NCBI RefSeq assembly: GCF_900205965.1
Contig: NZ_OAOF01000006.1
Coordinates: 124,001 to 188,000 of the forward strand
Origin: Lacrimispora amygdalina
GTDB lineage: Bacteria; Bacillota; Clostridia; Lachnospirales; Lachnospiraceae
Length of the DNA stretch: 64,000 bases
Direction: 5' to 3'
Shown here: positions 31,460-41,667 of the stretch, one piece after another
How the letters are laid out: each line of letters begins with the position of its first letter
Numbering within the stretch: the first letter of the stretch is position 1
The notes under the pieces: model-generated
Seen by the model: only the letters and a program-made list of their open reading frames with translations
Databases searched by the model: none
Told to the model about the DNA's origin: nothing
Position numbers and translations under genes: made by a program

Positions 31460-33757
31460 TTATCTTTTGTTTCTGTTTTTATTAAAATTGATGAGACATC
31501 CGGCTTTTACGATTTCGCGCTCATCCTTCGTCATATCAGCAATAGTAAGTGTCATTGGGGATACATGATCTCCATCAATTTTATATGCCTGAATATTACT
31601 TAAATCGCCATCCAGAATGCTTCTGATGCCTGGAACAAAGATATAATCTCCTACTTCAAAATCCGGTTCTTCTTTCATCTGGAATGGTATCATACCCCAG
31701 TTCATTACATTGGAGCGGTATCTCTTGGTTGCATACTCTTTTGTAATATTCGCTAATCCGCCTATCACTCTCTGACAGCTGGCTGCCTGCTCTCTGGCTG
31801 AACCGTCACCTGGTTTTACAGCATAGATCATGCTTCCGATTTCTGTCTCTTTTGGATTAACAGTTAAATCTTTAAAGTAAGAACTGATTACCTGAAAAAC
31901 GTGCTCCAGCTCTGGTTCAGCAGTAAACAGATTCTCTCCATTAACTCTCGCTTTTTCCACACGTGCAACTTCCTTGGTTCTCTCCACATACATAGGATCT
32001 CTTCTTGATAATGTGAATTCTGCGAGGCCAAGAGGATTGGAGCGGTAAGATGAGGTTTCACCGGAGGGAATCAGTTCATCTGTTGTTGTTACCTCATCCA
32101 TTATTTTGGAGCAGACCTTTAAGAGGATGTTGTCAGTAAGTTCGCTCATTTCCGGCCAATCCTTGATATTAGGACCATATGCCAGTTCTTTTGTACTATC
32201 TCCTTTTTCATAACCATAATACACCCGCTTGTCATAAACGGCTTTATCAAAGTTATAATCCGGGATCTGATTCCAGCAGTCTAATTCTGTGGCTGATGTT
32301 AAAACACCTCCGTTTGCGGCTGTGGCAGCGATGGAACGTGCATCCATTAATGCAACTGCGGACATCTGTCCGTTGCCGGGCTTGGAACCTTCTCTGTTTG
32401 GGAAGTTTCTGGTGGTGTGGCGTATGCTCAGACCATTGTTGCATGGAGTATCTCCTGCACCGAAACAAGGACCACAGAATGCTGTACGAATTACTGCTCC
32501 TGCTTCCATCAGTGTTTCTATCATACCTTTTCTGACAAGATCAATAAATACTGGCTGGGATGATGGATAAACTGCAAGAGAGAATTCTCCGTTTCCGCAG
32601 TTCTTACCCTTTAATGCATTGGCAGCTTCCACAACGTTTGTATAATTACCGCCTGCACAGCCGGCAATCACACCCTGCTGAATCGTAAGCTTACCATTTA
32701 CAATTTTATCTGTTAAAGAGAAGTCGGCGCGTCCGTCGCTGATTTTTAATGCTTCCTTTTCTACTTCTCTCAGGATATCAGAAAGATTATCGTTTAATTC
32801 ATCTATTTCATAAGTATTGCTTGGATGGAATGGAAGGGCAATCATAGGTTTCACTGTGCTTAAATCCACATAAACACAACCGTCATAATATGCCACATCA
32901 GCTGGATTTAGTTCTTCATATGCATCCGATCTTCCGTGGAGGGCAAGGAACTGTCTGGTATCTTCATCTGTTTTCCAGATTGAGGTTAAGCAGGTGGTTT
33001 CAGTTGTCATTACATCAACACCGTTTCTGAAATCCGTACTCATGGATGCAATACCAGGTCCAACAAACTCCATAACTTTGTTTTTAACATAGCCTTTTTT
33101 AAATACAGCACCGATGATTGCAAGCGCGATATCCTGGGGACCAACACCTGGCTGGGGTTTGCCATCAAGATAAATGGCTACAACGCCCGGATAAGCAACA
33201 TCGTAAGTATCACATAAAAGCTGTTTTACCAGTTCTCCGCCGCCTTCTCCAATTGCCATGGTTCCCAGTGCTCCATAACGGGTATGGGAATCAGATCCTA
33301 ATATCATTCTTTTACAGCCGGCATGCATTTCTCTCATGTACTGATGAATAACTGCAATATGAGGAGGTACATAGATTCCACCGTATTTTTTTGCGGCTGA
33401 AAGTCCGAACATGTGATCATCTTCATTGATTGTACCGCCAACTGCACATAAAGAATTGTGGCAGTTTGTCAGCACATAGGGGAGTGGGAATTTTTCCATT
33501 CCGGAAGCCTTTGCTGTCTGTACAATACCAACAAATGTAATATCGTGAGATGCCATAGCATCAAATTTCAACTTTAACTGGTTCATATCACCAGAGGTGT
33601 TATGTGCCTCTAATATAGAATAAGCAATGGTGCCTTTTTGTGCATCATCTTTTTTTACCGGCTTAGATAAGGAAGAAGCTTTACTTCCAATCTCCGCTTC
33701 CGGAACAATCTCCGTACCATTTATTAGATAGACTCCGCCTTCGTATAATTTTACCAT
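31460..33757 (-). CDS. aconitase-family hydratase (YbhJ-like)
   Basis: The 765-residue protein has the aconitase fold signatures [21 protein letters not shown] and [16 protein letters not shown] (Fe-S ligand Cys), with a swivel domain at the C-terminus. It is nearest to the uncharacterised YbhJ-type hydratases, not to AcnA/AcnB. It is the first gene of the citrate lyase operon (17 bases before citD). It could interconvert isocitrate or another tricarboxylate and citrate, feeding the lyase. Substrate is inferred from context. Confidence 0.85.
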   Translation of the reverse strand: MVKLYEGGVYLINGTEIVPEAEIGSKASSLSKPVKKDDAQKGTIAYSILEAHNTSGDMNQLKLKFDAMASHDITFVGIVQTAKASGMEKFPLPYVLTNCHNSLCAVGGTINEDDHMFGLSAAKKYGGIYVPPHIAVIHQYMREMHAGCKRMILGSDSHTRYGALGTMAIGEGGGELVKQLLCDTYDVAYPGVVAIYLDGKPQPGVGPQDIALAIIGAVFKKGYVKNKVMEFVGPGIASMSTDFRNGVDVMTTETTCLTSIWKTDEDTRQFLALHGRSDAYEELNPADVAYYDGCVYVDLSTVKPMIALPFHPSNTYEIDELNDNLSDILREVEKEALKISDGRADFSLTDKIVNGKLTIQQGVIAGCAGGNYTNVVEAANALKGKNCGNGEFSLAVYPSSQPVFIDLVRKGMIETLMEAGAVIRTAFCGPCFGAGDTPCNNGLSIRHTTRNFPNREGSKPGNGQMSAVALMDARSIAATAANGGVLTSATELDCWNQIPDYNFDKAVYDKRVYYGYEKGDSTKELAYGPNIKDWPEMSELTDNILLKVCSKIMDEVTTTDELIPSGETSSYRSNPLGLAEFTLSRRDPMYVERTKEVARVEKARVNGENLFTAEPELEHVFQVISSYFKDLTVNPKETEIGSMIYAVKPGDGSAREQAASCQRVIGGLANITKEYATKRYRSNVMNWGMIPFQMKEEPDFEVGDYIFVPGIRSILDGDLSNIQAYKIDGDHVSPMTLTIADMTKDEREIVKAGCLINFNKNRNKR

Positions 33758-33933
33758 GTGAAACCCTCCTGAGTTATTAGATTAAGTATGCTTTAACTAT
33801 ATAACCGTTCTGCTATATAGGCAAATACCATGTACCTTATAACTCTTATAGGTTTTATCTATTTAAAACTTTTCTTTTCACTGATATTGCTTTATACTAT
33901 AAGTACAAGTACTAACTGTAAGAAGGAGTAACC
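33758..33933. promoter_or_regulatory. divergent promoter region between hydratase and LysR genes
   Basis: A 176-base AT-rich gap between divergent genes, the normal place for LysR operators. For the LysR gene TTTTCA and TATACT lie about 16 bases apart near 33875-33900. A dyad ACCTTATAACTCTTATAGGT (about 33835-33854) is a candidate LysR box. No experiment supports these. Confidence 0.4.
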
Positions 33934-34875
33934 ATGACCAGCCGAGAACTTTTATATGTAAAGACCGTAGCCGATGAAAAAAGTATTTCCCAGGCGGCCA
34001 AGAAATTATTTATTGCCCAGCCATCACTCAGTCAGTCACTTCAGAGAATTGAAGACTCACTGGCTACCAAGCTTTTTAACAGAACTTCCGCAGGGCTGAC
34101 TCTCACCTATGCAGGAGAACGGTATTATCAGGTAGCGTGCAAGATTTTAAAGATCTACGACGACTTTGAGACGGAAGTCAGTGATATTAATAATTTAAAA
34201 ACCGGACGGATTCAGATGGGAATTACCAATCACTTAAGCACGATCATTCTTCCTGCTGTGCTTCCCGAGTTTAAGAAAAACTGTCCTCAGATTGAGCTTT
34301 CTATCTGTGAAGAAATCACAGGCAAATTAGAATCCAGACTTTTGGCTGGAGAACTGGATTTCGCTATTCTACATGCACCGAAGGAAATGACCAATCCCCA
34401 GCTCTATAATGAGATTCTGTCAAGAGATCCTTTTATAATCGCACTTGCCGCATCTCATCCTCTTGTAAAAAAAGCCATTAAAAAAGAAGGCAGCCCTTAT
34501 CCGGTATTGGATTTAAAGCTTTTAAAGAATGAGCCATTTATTATGGTCCACAAGCAGCAGAGAATCCGTCAGGTGACAGATGCCATATTAAACAAGGCCA
34601 GAATCAATCAGCCTAATATTATTATCACACTGAAAAATTACGAAACCGCTTTAGGGCTGGCAGGCCAGGGACTGGGAGTGACTCTTCTGCCGGATGACTA
34701 TGCCAGAATCACTCTGTTAAAGAATCCTCCCACGCTGCTGTCCATTGATGAAAAATACAGCCCTAACTGGGATCTGTGTATTACATCGCTAAACGGCGGA
34801 TTTTTATCCCGTGCTGACCAGTACTTAATTTCACTGGTAAGAAAAAGCTTCTGCAAAGAAGTTGTAAATTTATAA
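33934..34875 (+). CDS. LysR-family regulator of the citrate operon
   Basis: The 313-residue regulator has an N-terminal winged helix (LLYVKTVADEKSISQAAKKL, AQPSLSQSLQRIED, TYAGERYY) and a C-terminal ligand-binding domain of two lobes (GRIQMGITNHLSTIILP; GQGLGVTLLPDDYA). It is divergent from the hydratase/cit operon and most likely activates it in response to citrate. Start ATG 33934 has AAGGAG upstream. Confidence 0.92.
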   Translation: MTSRELLYVKTVADEKSISQAAKKLFIAQPSLSQSLQRIEDSLATKLFNRTSAGLTLTYAGERYYQVACKILKIYDDFETEVSDINNLKTGRIQMGITNHLSTIILPAVLPEFKKNCPQIELSICEEITGKLESRLLAGELDFAILHAPKEMTNPQLYNEILSRDPFIIALAASHPLVKKAIKKEGSPYPVLDLKLLKNEPFIMVHKQQRIRQVTDAILNKARINQPNIIITLKNYETALGLAGQGLGVTLLPDDYARITLLKNPPTLLSIDEKYSPNWDLCITSLNGGFLSRADQYLISLVRKSFCKEVVNL

Positions 34876-34878
34876 AAC

Positions 34879-34921
34879 GGAACATATCATGTCCCGGATT
34901 CTTCCAGACATGATATGTTCC
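34879..34921. terminator. perfect 15-bp bidirectional hairpin
   Basis: GGAACATATCATGTC (34879-34893) and its exact complement (34907-34921) surround a 13-base loop. It lies between the stop of the LysR gene and the stop of the convergent kinase pseudogene; TATTTTTT follows about 8 bases on. Confidence 0.8.
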
Positions 34922-34923
34922 AT

Positions 34924-36357
34924 CTATTGATATTTTTTCATGAATTCATTAAGCTGCCTCTGTTTCTCAGTAATTACCCGGTCTATTCCAGCTGCCTCCA
35001 GTTCCTTATTAAAAGATTCGATTCCGGTTTTAGGCCAAAGTTCTTCTTTCTGCAGCGGAACACAATCTTTTGTGATTGTAAAAATATAACGCAGATAACT
35101 GGATAAATGTAAAATGGTCTGCTGAATCTCTCTGTTTTTTCCGGACTCTGCCATACCGTATATATTCTTTAAACAGTTCAGATAAAAATGAGGACGGATC
35201 TGGGATTGCAGCAATTGATATTCGGTATTCTGTTTTTCCAGCTCTTTTTCGTAAGAGGCAATTTTTAATTCTGAAATCTCATCAATCATCTGATTAAACA
35301 TATCATTGACCTGACAGAATTCCTCCACAGCGTAAGTATCCACATGAGCAGATAAATCTCCGTTTCGTATGGCTTCAATTGTTTTAGTAAGGTGAGAAAT
35401 GGGATTGACCACCAGTTCCCACAGCCAGATTGATACAAATGGAACTGACAGAACCGCCATTACGGCACAGATAATGACAATAATATGAAACAGGTTCAGT
35501 TCATTTAAAATCCCATTATAGGGTCTTGCATAGACCATTGTAATGTATCCCGCCTGATCAGAAACAATAAGATATTTCATGGAAGATCCTGTAATCATAT
35601 AACTGTCACCAGCTTTAACAAATTCATCAGGTGAAAGCCCCAGATCCAAATCCTGATAAATCATTTTTTCCCCGTCGCCAAATATCAGAGTTCCATTCAT
35701 CCGGTAGTTCAAAACTGCAATGTTATTAAGACGCTCTAAATCAATTACAGCTATGCAATAAACAGTACGGTAATTCATTCCCCGAAGGAGATACTCTCTT
35801 CCGCCGATGGAACGGAAAAACCACTTGGATAAATCAAAATCCCCCTGATTAATCAGTCTCTTAACCTCCGCTTCCAGATTTTTCTGAGCCTTAATGCGCT
35901 GTGAAGACGTAATTTCATAATAGGCATTGTATTCGCCGGAATACCAGTTATTTACCGGACTGTAAACAGCCATTGTATACAGATTCTGGTTTGCTGTCAG
36001 ATTGGACTTTAAAATCTCTTGTATATTATAAGACCGATTATACATTTCATTGAGCATCAGTTCCACAGAAAAGCTTTGGAACTGGGCGTTTCCTGATACC
36101 ATTCAGGACATTACCCGCTCCGTTGCCTTCATCGCACTCTCCAGATGACTTTTAAATATTTCCAACTGGCTTCTCGAAGACTGACTGGAAGAAACCTCCA
36201 CACTGCGGGCGATATAGCTGGAATAAATAACTAATATCATGGCTAATGGAATCATAATACCCAGAAATAATCCCGGAATCAGATTTTTCAGTGATACCCG
36301 GCGCCCCGTCTTCCTATTGTTTTTATTTAACAGCTTTTGAATGCCAAAAACATTCAT
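34924..36357 (-). pseudogene. YesM-type sensor kinase, nonsense-mutated and fused to a binding-protein tail
   Basis: From ATG 36357 the frame gives a TM helix (LIPGLFLGIMIPLAMILVIY) and then meets TGA at 36103-36105. The same frame continues without a break through a large extracellular sensor region, a second TM (FHIIVIICAVMAVLSVPFV), a HAMP domain (NPISHLTKTIEAIRNGDL) and the His-kinase box (QSQIRPHFYLNCLKNI). It then leaves the kinase after VPLQKE at about 35036-35050. The last about 37 residues (TGIESFNKELEAAGIDRV, EKQRQLNEFMKKYQ) match the C-terminus of DUF3502-type sugar-binding proteins. The ATPase domain, and probably a response regulator gene, have been deleted. It cannot signal. Confidence 0.85.
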
Positions 36358-36401
36358 ATACGTTCCCGTCCTCACTTAGCATCATATGTTAATTACATTA
36401 C

Positions 36402-36439
36402 AAAAAGGGACAAACGATAAAATCAATCCAGTTTGCCCT
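36402..36439 (-). terminator. terminator of the sulfatase operon
   Basis: On the minus strand AGGGCAAAC (36431-36439) pairs with GTTTGTCCC (36407-36415, one bulge), followed by TTTTT (36402-36406). Confidence 0.75.
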
Positions 36440-36463
36440 CTTTCTATAAACAGTTACTTAAAC

Positions 36464-37822
36464 TTAAATCTGGTTAAGACCCGGTATGGTCATTCTATAT
36501 TGCAATACAATCTCGTCTTTAGTACTTTCCATGTAACTTAACATTCTGTGACGATAGTGATTCACGGTTTTCTGATATTTTGGTTTGTCAATTAAATTCT
36601 CCAAGGCGTCCGGATCTTTCCTTAAATCATATAATTCTTCTTTTGACCGATAATCATACATCTGAACACGGGCGGCAACGAGGTCATTGTTTTTTGCTTC
36701 GTTTACCATTGCCTGATAAGTACGACCGTTCTTCGATTCATTCATGAACTGATAGCTGCCATCTGACCAGTCATTGAATATGTAAGCATACTGCGCATCC
36801 TGAATTGCCCGCATGGGATATAAATCATGTCTTGCTGTTGATGTGATCTGAGTATAAACATCTTCCCAGCCAGACTCCTTTTGTCCCTTTAATATCCTTG
36901 CGTAAGAACGGCCATCCATATCTTTGGGAATGGGCAGTTCCAGCAGTTCCAGCATTGTTGGCATAAAATCGATTCCTGATACGTAGTGAGCAGAATCCTT
37001 TTCGCCTGCTTTTGTTGTACCGGGCGCCCTTACAATCATTGGAGTTCGGTTACTGTTTAAATAACAGTTTGTTTTAGCAAAAGGAAAAGCCATTCCGTTA
37101 TCACTTAAAAATACAATTATAGTATCGTCATACATACCGGATTCCTTTAATGCTTTTAGTACCATTCCCATTGTTTCATCGCAGCGATGTACACTGGAGA
37201 AATATTCAGCTGCCTCTTTTCTGACTTCTGGAATATCAGGAAGAAAACCAGGTACGGCTACTTCCTCCGGTGTATAATAGCGGGAAGCATAAGTATGATA
37301 CCCGTATTTCTCTAATTCCTGGTCACTGCCGGCAAAAGGGCGGTGTGGATCGTGGGAATTGGCCATAAAGAAGAATGGCGCATTCTCAGTTTTCGTTAAT
37401 TCAAAGAATTCTTTTGCCTTCTGATAATAAATATAAGGTGCTCTGCCATAGAGATGTTTTGCATTAAACACATCTCCCAAATAATCCCACTCAAATTTTT
37501 CAATTGGCTTACAGTGCTCTTCTTTCCCGCAAATACCATTCATGTAGCCATATTTATGAAGATATTCCGTTAAAGTAGTGACATCTGAAGCAATGGGGTC
37601 AAATCCCGGCGCACCATTTCGATGAGGATATTTCCCTGTTAAAAGACATTCTCTCGATGGCATGCAGATTGCAGCTGTTACATGAGCCCGTTCCATTAAC
37701 AGTCCCTCTGCTGCAAGTCTGTCCAGATTAGGACTGATTCCTTCCACCGGGCAGCCAAAAGCACCTAGAGAATTATAATTCATATCATCCGCAACCAAAA
37801 ATAAAATATTTTTTCTATTCAT
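36464..37822 (-). CDS. type I sulfatase
   Basis: The 452-residue sulfatase of the alkaline-phosphatase superfamily has metal ligands in LFLVADDMNYNS and the formylglycine motif CMPSR (AAICMPSRECLLTGKYPHRNG region; Cys converted by an anaerobic maturase). It also has NSHDPHRPF and FLSDNGMAF for the second metal site. No signal peptide is present, so it acts in the cytoplasm on imported substrate. It is the last gene of a transporter-sulfatase operon, pointing to a sulfated sugar. No maturase gene lies in the window. Confidence 0.92.
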   Translation of the reverse strand: MNRKNILFLVADDMNYNSLGAFGCPVEGISPNLDRLAAEGLLMERAHVTAAICMPSRECLLTGKYPHRNGAPGFDPIASDVTTLTEYLHKYGYMNGICGKEEHCKPIEKFEWDYLGDVFNAKHLYGRAPYIYYQKAKEFFELTKTENAPFFFMANSHDPHRPFAGSDQELEKYGYHTYASRYYTPEEVAVPGFLPDIPEVRKEAAEYFSSVHRCDETMGMVLKALKESGMYDDTIIVFLSDNGMAFPFAKTNCYLNSNRTPMIVRAPGTTKAGEKDSAHYVSGIDFMPTMLELLELPIPKDMDGRSYARILKGQKESGWEDVYTQITSTARHDLYPMRAIQDAQYAYIFNDWSDGSYQFMNESKNGRTYQAMVNEAKNNDLVAARVQMYDYRSKEELYDLRKDPDALENLIDKPKYQKTVNHYRHRMLSYMESTKDEIVLQYRMTIPGLNQI

Positions 37823-37833
37823 AAATTAAGCTC

Positions 37834-39285
37834 CTATCTTACTTCAGGAAGATCTCGGGCAGAAGCCGGGTTTTTACTCCAGCGTTCCCCGTCATTCATA
37901 CCTGTCTCCTTTTCCCATGCCATCAACCATTTGTACATCTGCCAATGCTCCCTGGAGGACTTCTCTTCCTGCTTTGGATCTGCAATCGTCAGGGCAATAT
38001 TTCTTAGCTCCCTGGAAAGTTCAGGATTTATATGGTTCTGATTGGTCTTTTCACCGGGATCTGTAAAAAGATCAAACAACATATCCTCATCCTCATAACC
38101 ATGATAAGTAATATACTTAAAATGATCCTTTCTTACCATGATCCCATAACTGACGTCCTCATTAAAATTACCTGCCATAAACTGACTGATAACCGCCCGT
38201 TCAAAGTCCGGTTCCTCTTCTTTTGTCAAGACTTTCGCAAGGCTGATCCCATCAGTTTCAACGGGAAATTCAACCCCGGCCAGTTCACACATGGTAGGTC
38301 CTAAGTCCATAATGCTGACGGGAGCAGCCACGCTTCGTGCGGATCCGATTCCATCTCCGGCAAACAGGAACGGAATCTTCGCCGACTTTTCAAAAAATGT
38401 CTGCTTTCCATACAAACGGTTTTCTCCAACCTGATCGCCATGATCTGAAAGGTAGCAGAATATGGATGGCTGACTGAAACGTCTGGAATAATCATTAAAT
38501 GCTTCCCTTACTCTGCCAATCTGACCATCCATCTGTTCAATCATTCCGCAATAAGCTGCAATCGCATGCCTGGCACTGTCTGTATCAAAGGAACGATCCT
38601 TTTTCTTTTTTTCAAGCAGCTGGTTCATTGGCATATCGTTTTCAAAGCTGTCAGGTACGGTAACGCGGTTTAAATATTTCAGATATAATTCTTTTGGTGC
38701 CACATACGGGTAATGAGGACCATAGGTTCCAACCACAATTAACTGAGGCTTATCATGTTCTTTCGACAGATACTCAAGAGCTGCCTCCACCACTGCCTCA
38801 TCATAATGAAGCACCGGTGATTCTCCGCCGCCAATTACATCCGTACAGCAGGTATCCATAAAACAGTCCTTAAATACCCCGCGCTCTCTGGCTAATGATT
38901 CACCTGGCCGGTTCCAGGTGACTGGAGTGATGTCTCCCACCAGACGTTTCGTAAAACCATGCCTTTGATCCTGACCAATGAAATGCATCCGTCCGATTAA
39001 CACCGTCTCATACCCTGCAGCTGCAAAGGGATGAAGGAATGTGGGTGTCGTATCCGCAAGGGTGTCAAAATTAGTGTAGATACTTGTTTTAGATGGCAGC
39101 TTTGATGAAAGCATAGACATTCTGGCCGGTACACACAGAGGACAAGAGGTGTAACTCTCTGTAAAATTAGTCCCATCCTCCCTTAATTTATCTAAATTCG
39201 GCGTATCAACCGGCACAGCACCCCATCCGGAAAAGATGGGGCTGTGCTGATCGCTCAAATATATTAATATATCGGGTTTTTTCAT
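37834..39285 (-). CDS. type I sulfatase, second copy
   Basis: The 483-residue sulfatase has the metal-binding start PDILIYLSDQHSP and the Cys-type formylglycine motif CVPAR (SCPLCVPARMSML). It also has GRMHFIGQDQRHGF, VGTYGPHYPYVAP and YLSDHGDQVGENRLYGK. It lacks a signal peptide. It differs strongly from its neighbour, so the two probably act on different sulfate positions of one substrate. AGGAG precedes ATG 39285. Confidence 0.92.
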   Translation of the reverse strand: MKKPDILIYLSDQHSPIFSGWGAVPVDTPNLDKLREDGTNFTESYTSCPLCVPARMSMLSSKLPSKTSIYTNFDTLADTTPTFLHPFAAAGYETVLIGRMHFIGQDQRHGFTKRLVGDITPVTWNRPGESLARERGVFKDCFMDTCCTDVIGGGESPVLHYDEAVVEAALEYLSKEHDKPQLIVVGTYGPHYPYVAPKELYLKYLNRVTVPDSFENDMPMNQLLEKKKKDRSFDTDSARHAIAAYCGMIEQMDGQIGRVREAFNDYSRRFSQPSIFCYLSDHGDQVGENRLYGKQTFFEKSAKIPFLFAGDGIGSARSVAAPVSIMDLGPTMCELAGVEFPVETDGISLAKVLTKEEEPDFERAVISQFMAGNFNEDVSYGIMVRKDHFKYITYHGYEDEDMLFDLFTDPGEKTNQNHINPELSRELRNIALTIADPKQEEKSSREHWQMYKWLMAWEKETGMNDGERWSKNPASARDLPEVR

Positions 39286-39295
39286 GAATTTTCTC

Positions 39296-40321
39296 CTAAT
39301 GCTCTGCTATACTTGATCGGATTCGTTTTGCTTGTGCTATTCTTAACTTCTTCTTTTTCCATGCCTTGATCTCATTTTCGTTCATACGATAGATCATCAG
39401 GATCAGGAAGAGAAAATAGATGATTATGGTCTGTGTACTGTTGTCTAAAGCCAGTTTAGAGAGACCTAGCGTAAAAATTTTAATTGACAATACAGCCATT
39501 AAAATACCAACTACAGAATTGCTGAAGCGTGCCAGAGTCATTCCAAGCATAACCGCAAACATATTACCCATAACTGTAGCGCGGGAAGTCATACCTAAAA
39601 CCGGTGCCAGGTTACCTTTGAAAACAGTGTCGAAGACTCCGGCGATTGCCACCAGACCGCCTGCTATGGTATAACAGATTACACAGTTAGTGAAAATATT
39701 AATTCCTGAGTTCATTGCAATCCTCTGATTTCCCTGAATTGCTTTGCGGTCATAACCAAATGGTGACATCAGGAATAAATATCCCATTACCATAGTTACC
39801 AGCAGCACTACGATGCATATAAATGATACGTCCGATAAAATTGCCAGTTTACTATTTCCAAATGTCTGCAGTCCTCTGGAATCAAATGCTGAGAATGAAA
39901 TACATTCATAGATCAGGGCCATTCCCATACCAAGAATCATGGGAATAATTCTGGTTTTTACAAATGCCACACCAACAATGAAGCCGGCAATCACACCAAC
40001 TGCGATGCTTAAAACCAATGCTCCGACTCCGCCCATTCCCAGCCCCAGCGCGATATTACCACCAAATATCACCGCCAGAATCATCTGGGAGCCAAGTGAA
40101 AAATCCATTCTTCCGGCTGGCAGATTACAGCTGAGCGCCAGTGCAATACAAAACAAAGAAGCAAAGGTTCGAGCCAGATTCTTCATATCTGCCATATTAT
40201 TAACAACTCCTGCTCCGGTAACTGCCCGGGAGATTATTTCCATTAGCAGATATATTCCCACAGGAACACCAAAGGAGCAGACGGCATTCTTAATATTCAA
40301 TCTAAGTGCGCTCTTATTCAT
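39296..40321 (-). CDS. sugar ABC permease (RbsC family)
   Basis: About 341 residues with 8-10 hydrophobic segments of the branched-chain/ribose permease family (BPD_transp_2). Typical stretches are LSCNLPAGRMDFSLGSQ, GVIAGFIVGVAFVKTRIIPMIL and GMTSRATVMGNMFAVMLG. ATG 40321 has AAAGGAG upstream; ATG-like extensions overlap the binding-protein gene. With the other permease it probably forms a heterodimer. Confidence 0.88.
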   Translation of the reverse strand: MNKSALRLNIKNAVCSFGVPVGIYLLMEIISRAVTGAGVVNNMADMKNLARTFASLFCIALALSCNLPAGRMDFSLGSQMILAVIFGGNIALGLGMGGVGALVLSIAVGVIAGFIVGVAFVKTRIIPMILGMGMALIYECISFSAFDSRGLQTFGNSKLAILSDVSFICIVVLLVTMVMGYLFLMSPFGYDRKAIQGNQRIAMNSGINIFTNCVICYTIAGGLVAIAGVFDTVFKGNLAPVLGMTSRATVMGNMFAVMLGMTLARFSNSVVGILMAVLSIKIFTLGLSKLALDNSTQTIIIYFLFLILMIYRMNENEIKAWKKKKLRIAQAKRIRSSIAEH

Positions 40322-40332
40322 GGAAGTCTCCT

Positions 40333-41655
40333 TTATTGGGTAAGCCCTAACATCTTTAAGCAATTATAAAGAGTTAAATCACCTAACGTATTGTGCATTT
40401 CCTCATTAGTAAGATTGGGGTTCGTCTTTTTGATCATCTTATCAATCATACTGGTATTAAATACATAAGTGGATTCATCCTGATCTAACTGCTCAATTTC
40501 TGCCAATTGCTGCGGTCCGTCACACCCCCAGTTTAATGCCTGGAATTTCATTGCCTTGCCTTCTGGCTTGATTACATCAGAATCCCCTAACAGACCATTC
40601 ATCAAAATTGCAAATCCTTCGCCTGCAAGTATTGTTGTTGACTTTACTACAGCAAAATCCAAAGCCTTATTACCAGTACAGTCTTCCGTATTCATTGCAG
40701 TATGTAAAGACTCGGATAATTCACCAACAGATGCCACCATTATGTTTTTGTTAAATGCGCGCTCTGCTTCATCGATAATCTGTGATAACTGTGTGTAAGT
40801 ATTACCGGCACCCATTACTATGTCGTATTTTCCAGTTAATAACGCTGCCGATATACCCGTGATTACATCTTCGTTTTTCATCTCACCCGGATACAGATAA
40901 ACATCAATCCCTTTATCGTTTTCTGCCAATGTAGGTTCACCAACAACTACCAGTTCATCAATCGGCCTGGTAAATTTTAAATCATATGCTTCTTCAACTG
41001 CTTCCATAATTGCGGTTGCATTAAGACGATGAGCCACATTGTTTTTACAGGCCAGCAGGGTCGGAATCAAAATGCCGTGTTTTTGGCCGTCGCCAAGGAA
41101 ATTTTCAGCCGCAATTTTCATCTGGGCCGCAGTCGAAGATTGCTGGGCACCAAAACCGCCGCAGAAATATTCCAGTTCGTCAATGCTGGAGGTATTAGCT
41201 GTTCTTTGTACTGCATAATACATTCCCAGTTCCTGGCATTTATTTCCTGACTGTTCCCAGTATGTCGGAGAAAAACTGAGAATTCCCTTTGCTCCGGAAA
41301 TTTGTGCATTTTCAATAAAGTTAAGCTCTGCCTCGGCGGACCCTAACGCCTCCGAAACAATAAATTCCACATTATAATTTGGAGCTATATAATTTTTAAG
41401 GTAATCAATCCGTTCCAGGTTTTCATTGGACATATCTCCGAAAGCCAGACCGATTTTAATCGTTTCATGGTCTGTAGCATGATTGTAGGATGCAGACTGG
41501 GTAGTGTTGGCGGTTTTACTTTCGCCCGCTGCTGTGCTGGCTGCCGCCGTAGTGGTTGGATCAGCCACAGCCTCTTCTGTTGCGCTTTTGCATCCTGCCA
41601 GACCTGCAGCAATCATAGTAAACGCCATTGCAATTGCCAGTATTCTTTTTTTCAT
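40333..41655 (-). CDS. sugar ABC binding lipoprotein
   Basis: The 440-residue protein has a lipoprotein signal peptide (IAMAFTMIAAGLAGC, lipobox LAGC), then a Thr/Ala-rich linker, then a periplasmic-binding-protein fold beginning IKIGLAFGDMSNENLERI. It is longer than RbsB (about 300). It lies between two permease genes of the sulfatase operon and would bind the exported sulfated saccharide or a breakdown product. Confidence 0.88.
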   Translation of the reverse strand: MKKRILAIAMAFTMIAAGLAGCKSATEEAVADPTTTAAASTAAGESKTANTTQSASYNHATDHETIKIGLAFGDMSNENLERIDYLKNYIAPNYNVEFIVSEALGSAEAELNFIENAQISGAKGILSFSPTYWEQSGNKCQELGMYYAVQRTANTSSIDELEYFCGGFGAQQSSTAAQMKIAAENFLGDGQKHGILIPTLLACKNNVAHRLNATAIMEAVEEAYDLKFTRPIDELVVVGEPTLAENDKGIDVYLYPGEMKNEDVITGISAALLTGKYDIVMGAGNTYTQLSQIIDEAERAFNKNIMVASVGELSESLHTAMNTEDCTGNKALDFAVVKSTTILAGEGFAILMNGLLGDSDVIKPEGKAMKFQALNWGCDGPQQLAEIEQLDQDESTYVFNTSMIDKMIKKTNPNLTNEEMHNTLGDLTLYNCLKMLGLTQ

Positions 41656-41667
41656 TCTTCATTCCTC

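Noticed and set aside
34879..34921. GGAACATATC...GATATGTTCC looks like LexA half-sites.
   Set aside because: The arms are 13 bases apart and lie between two converging stop codons. It is a 15-bp hairpin, better explained as a bidirectional terminator than an SOS box.
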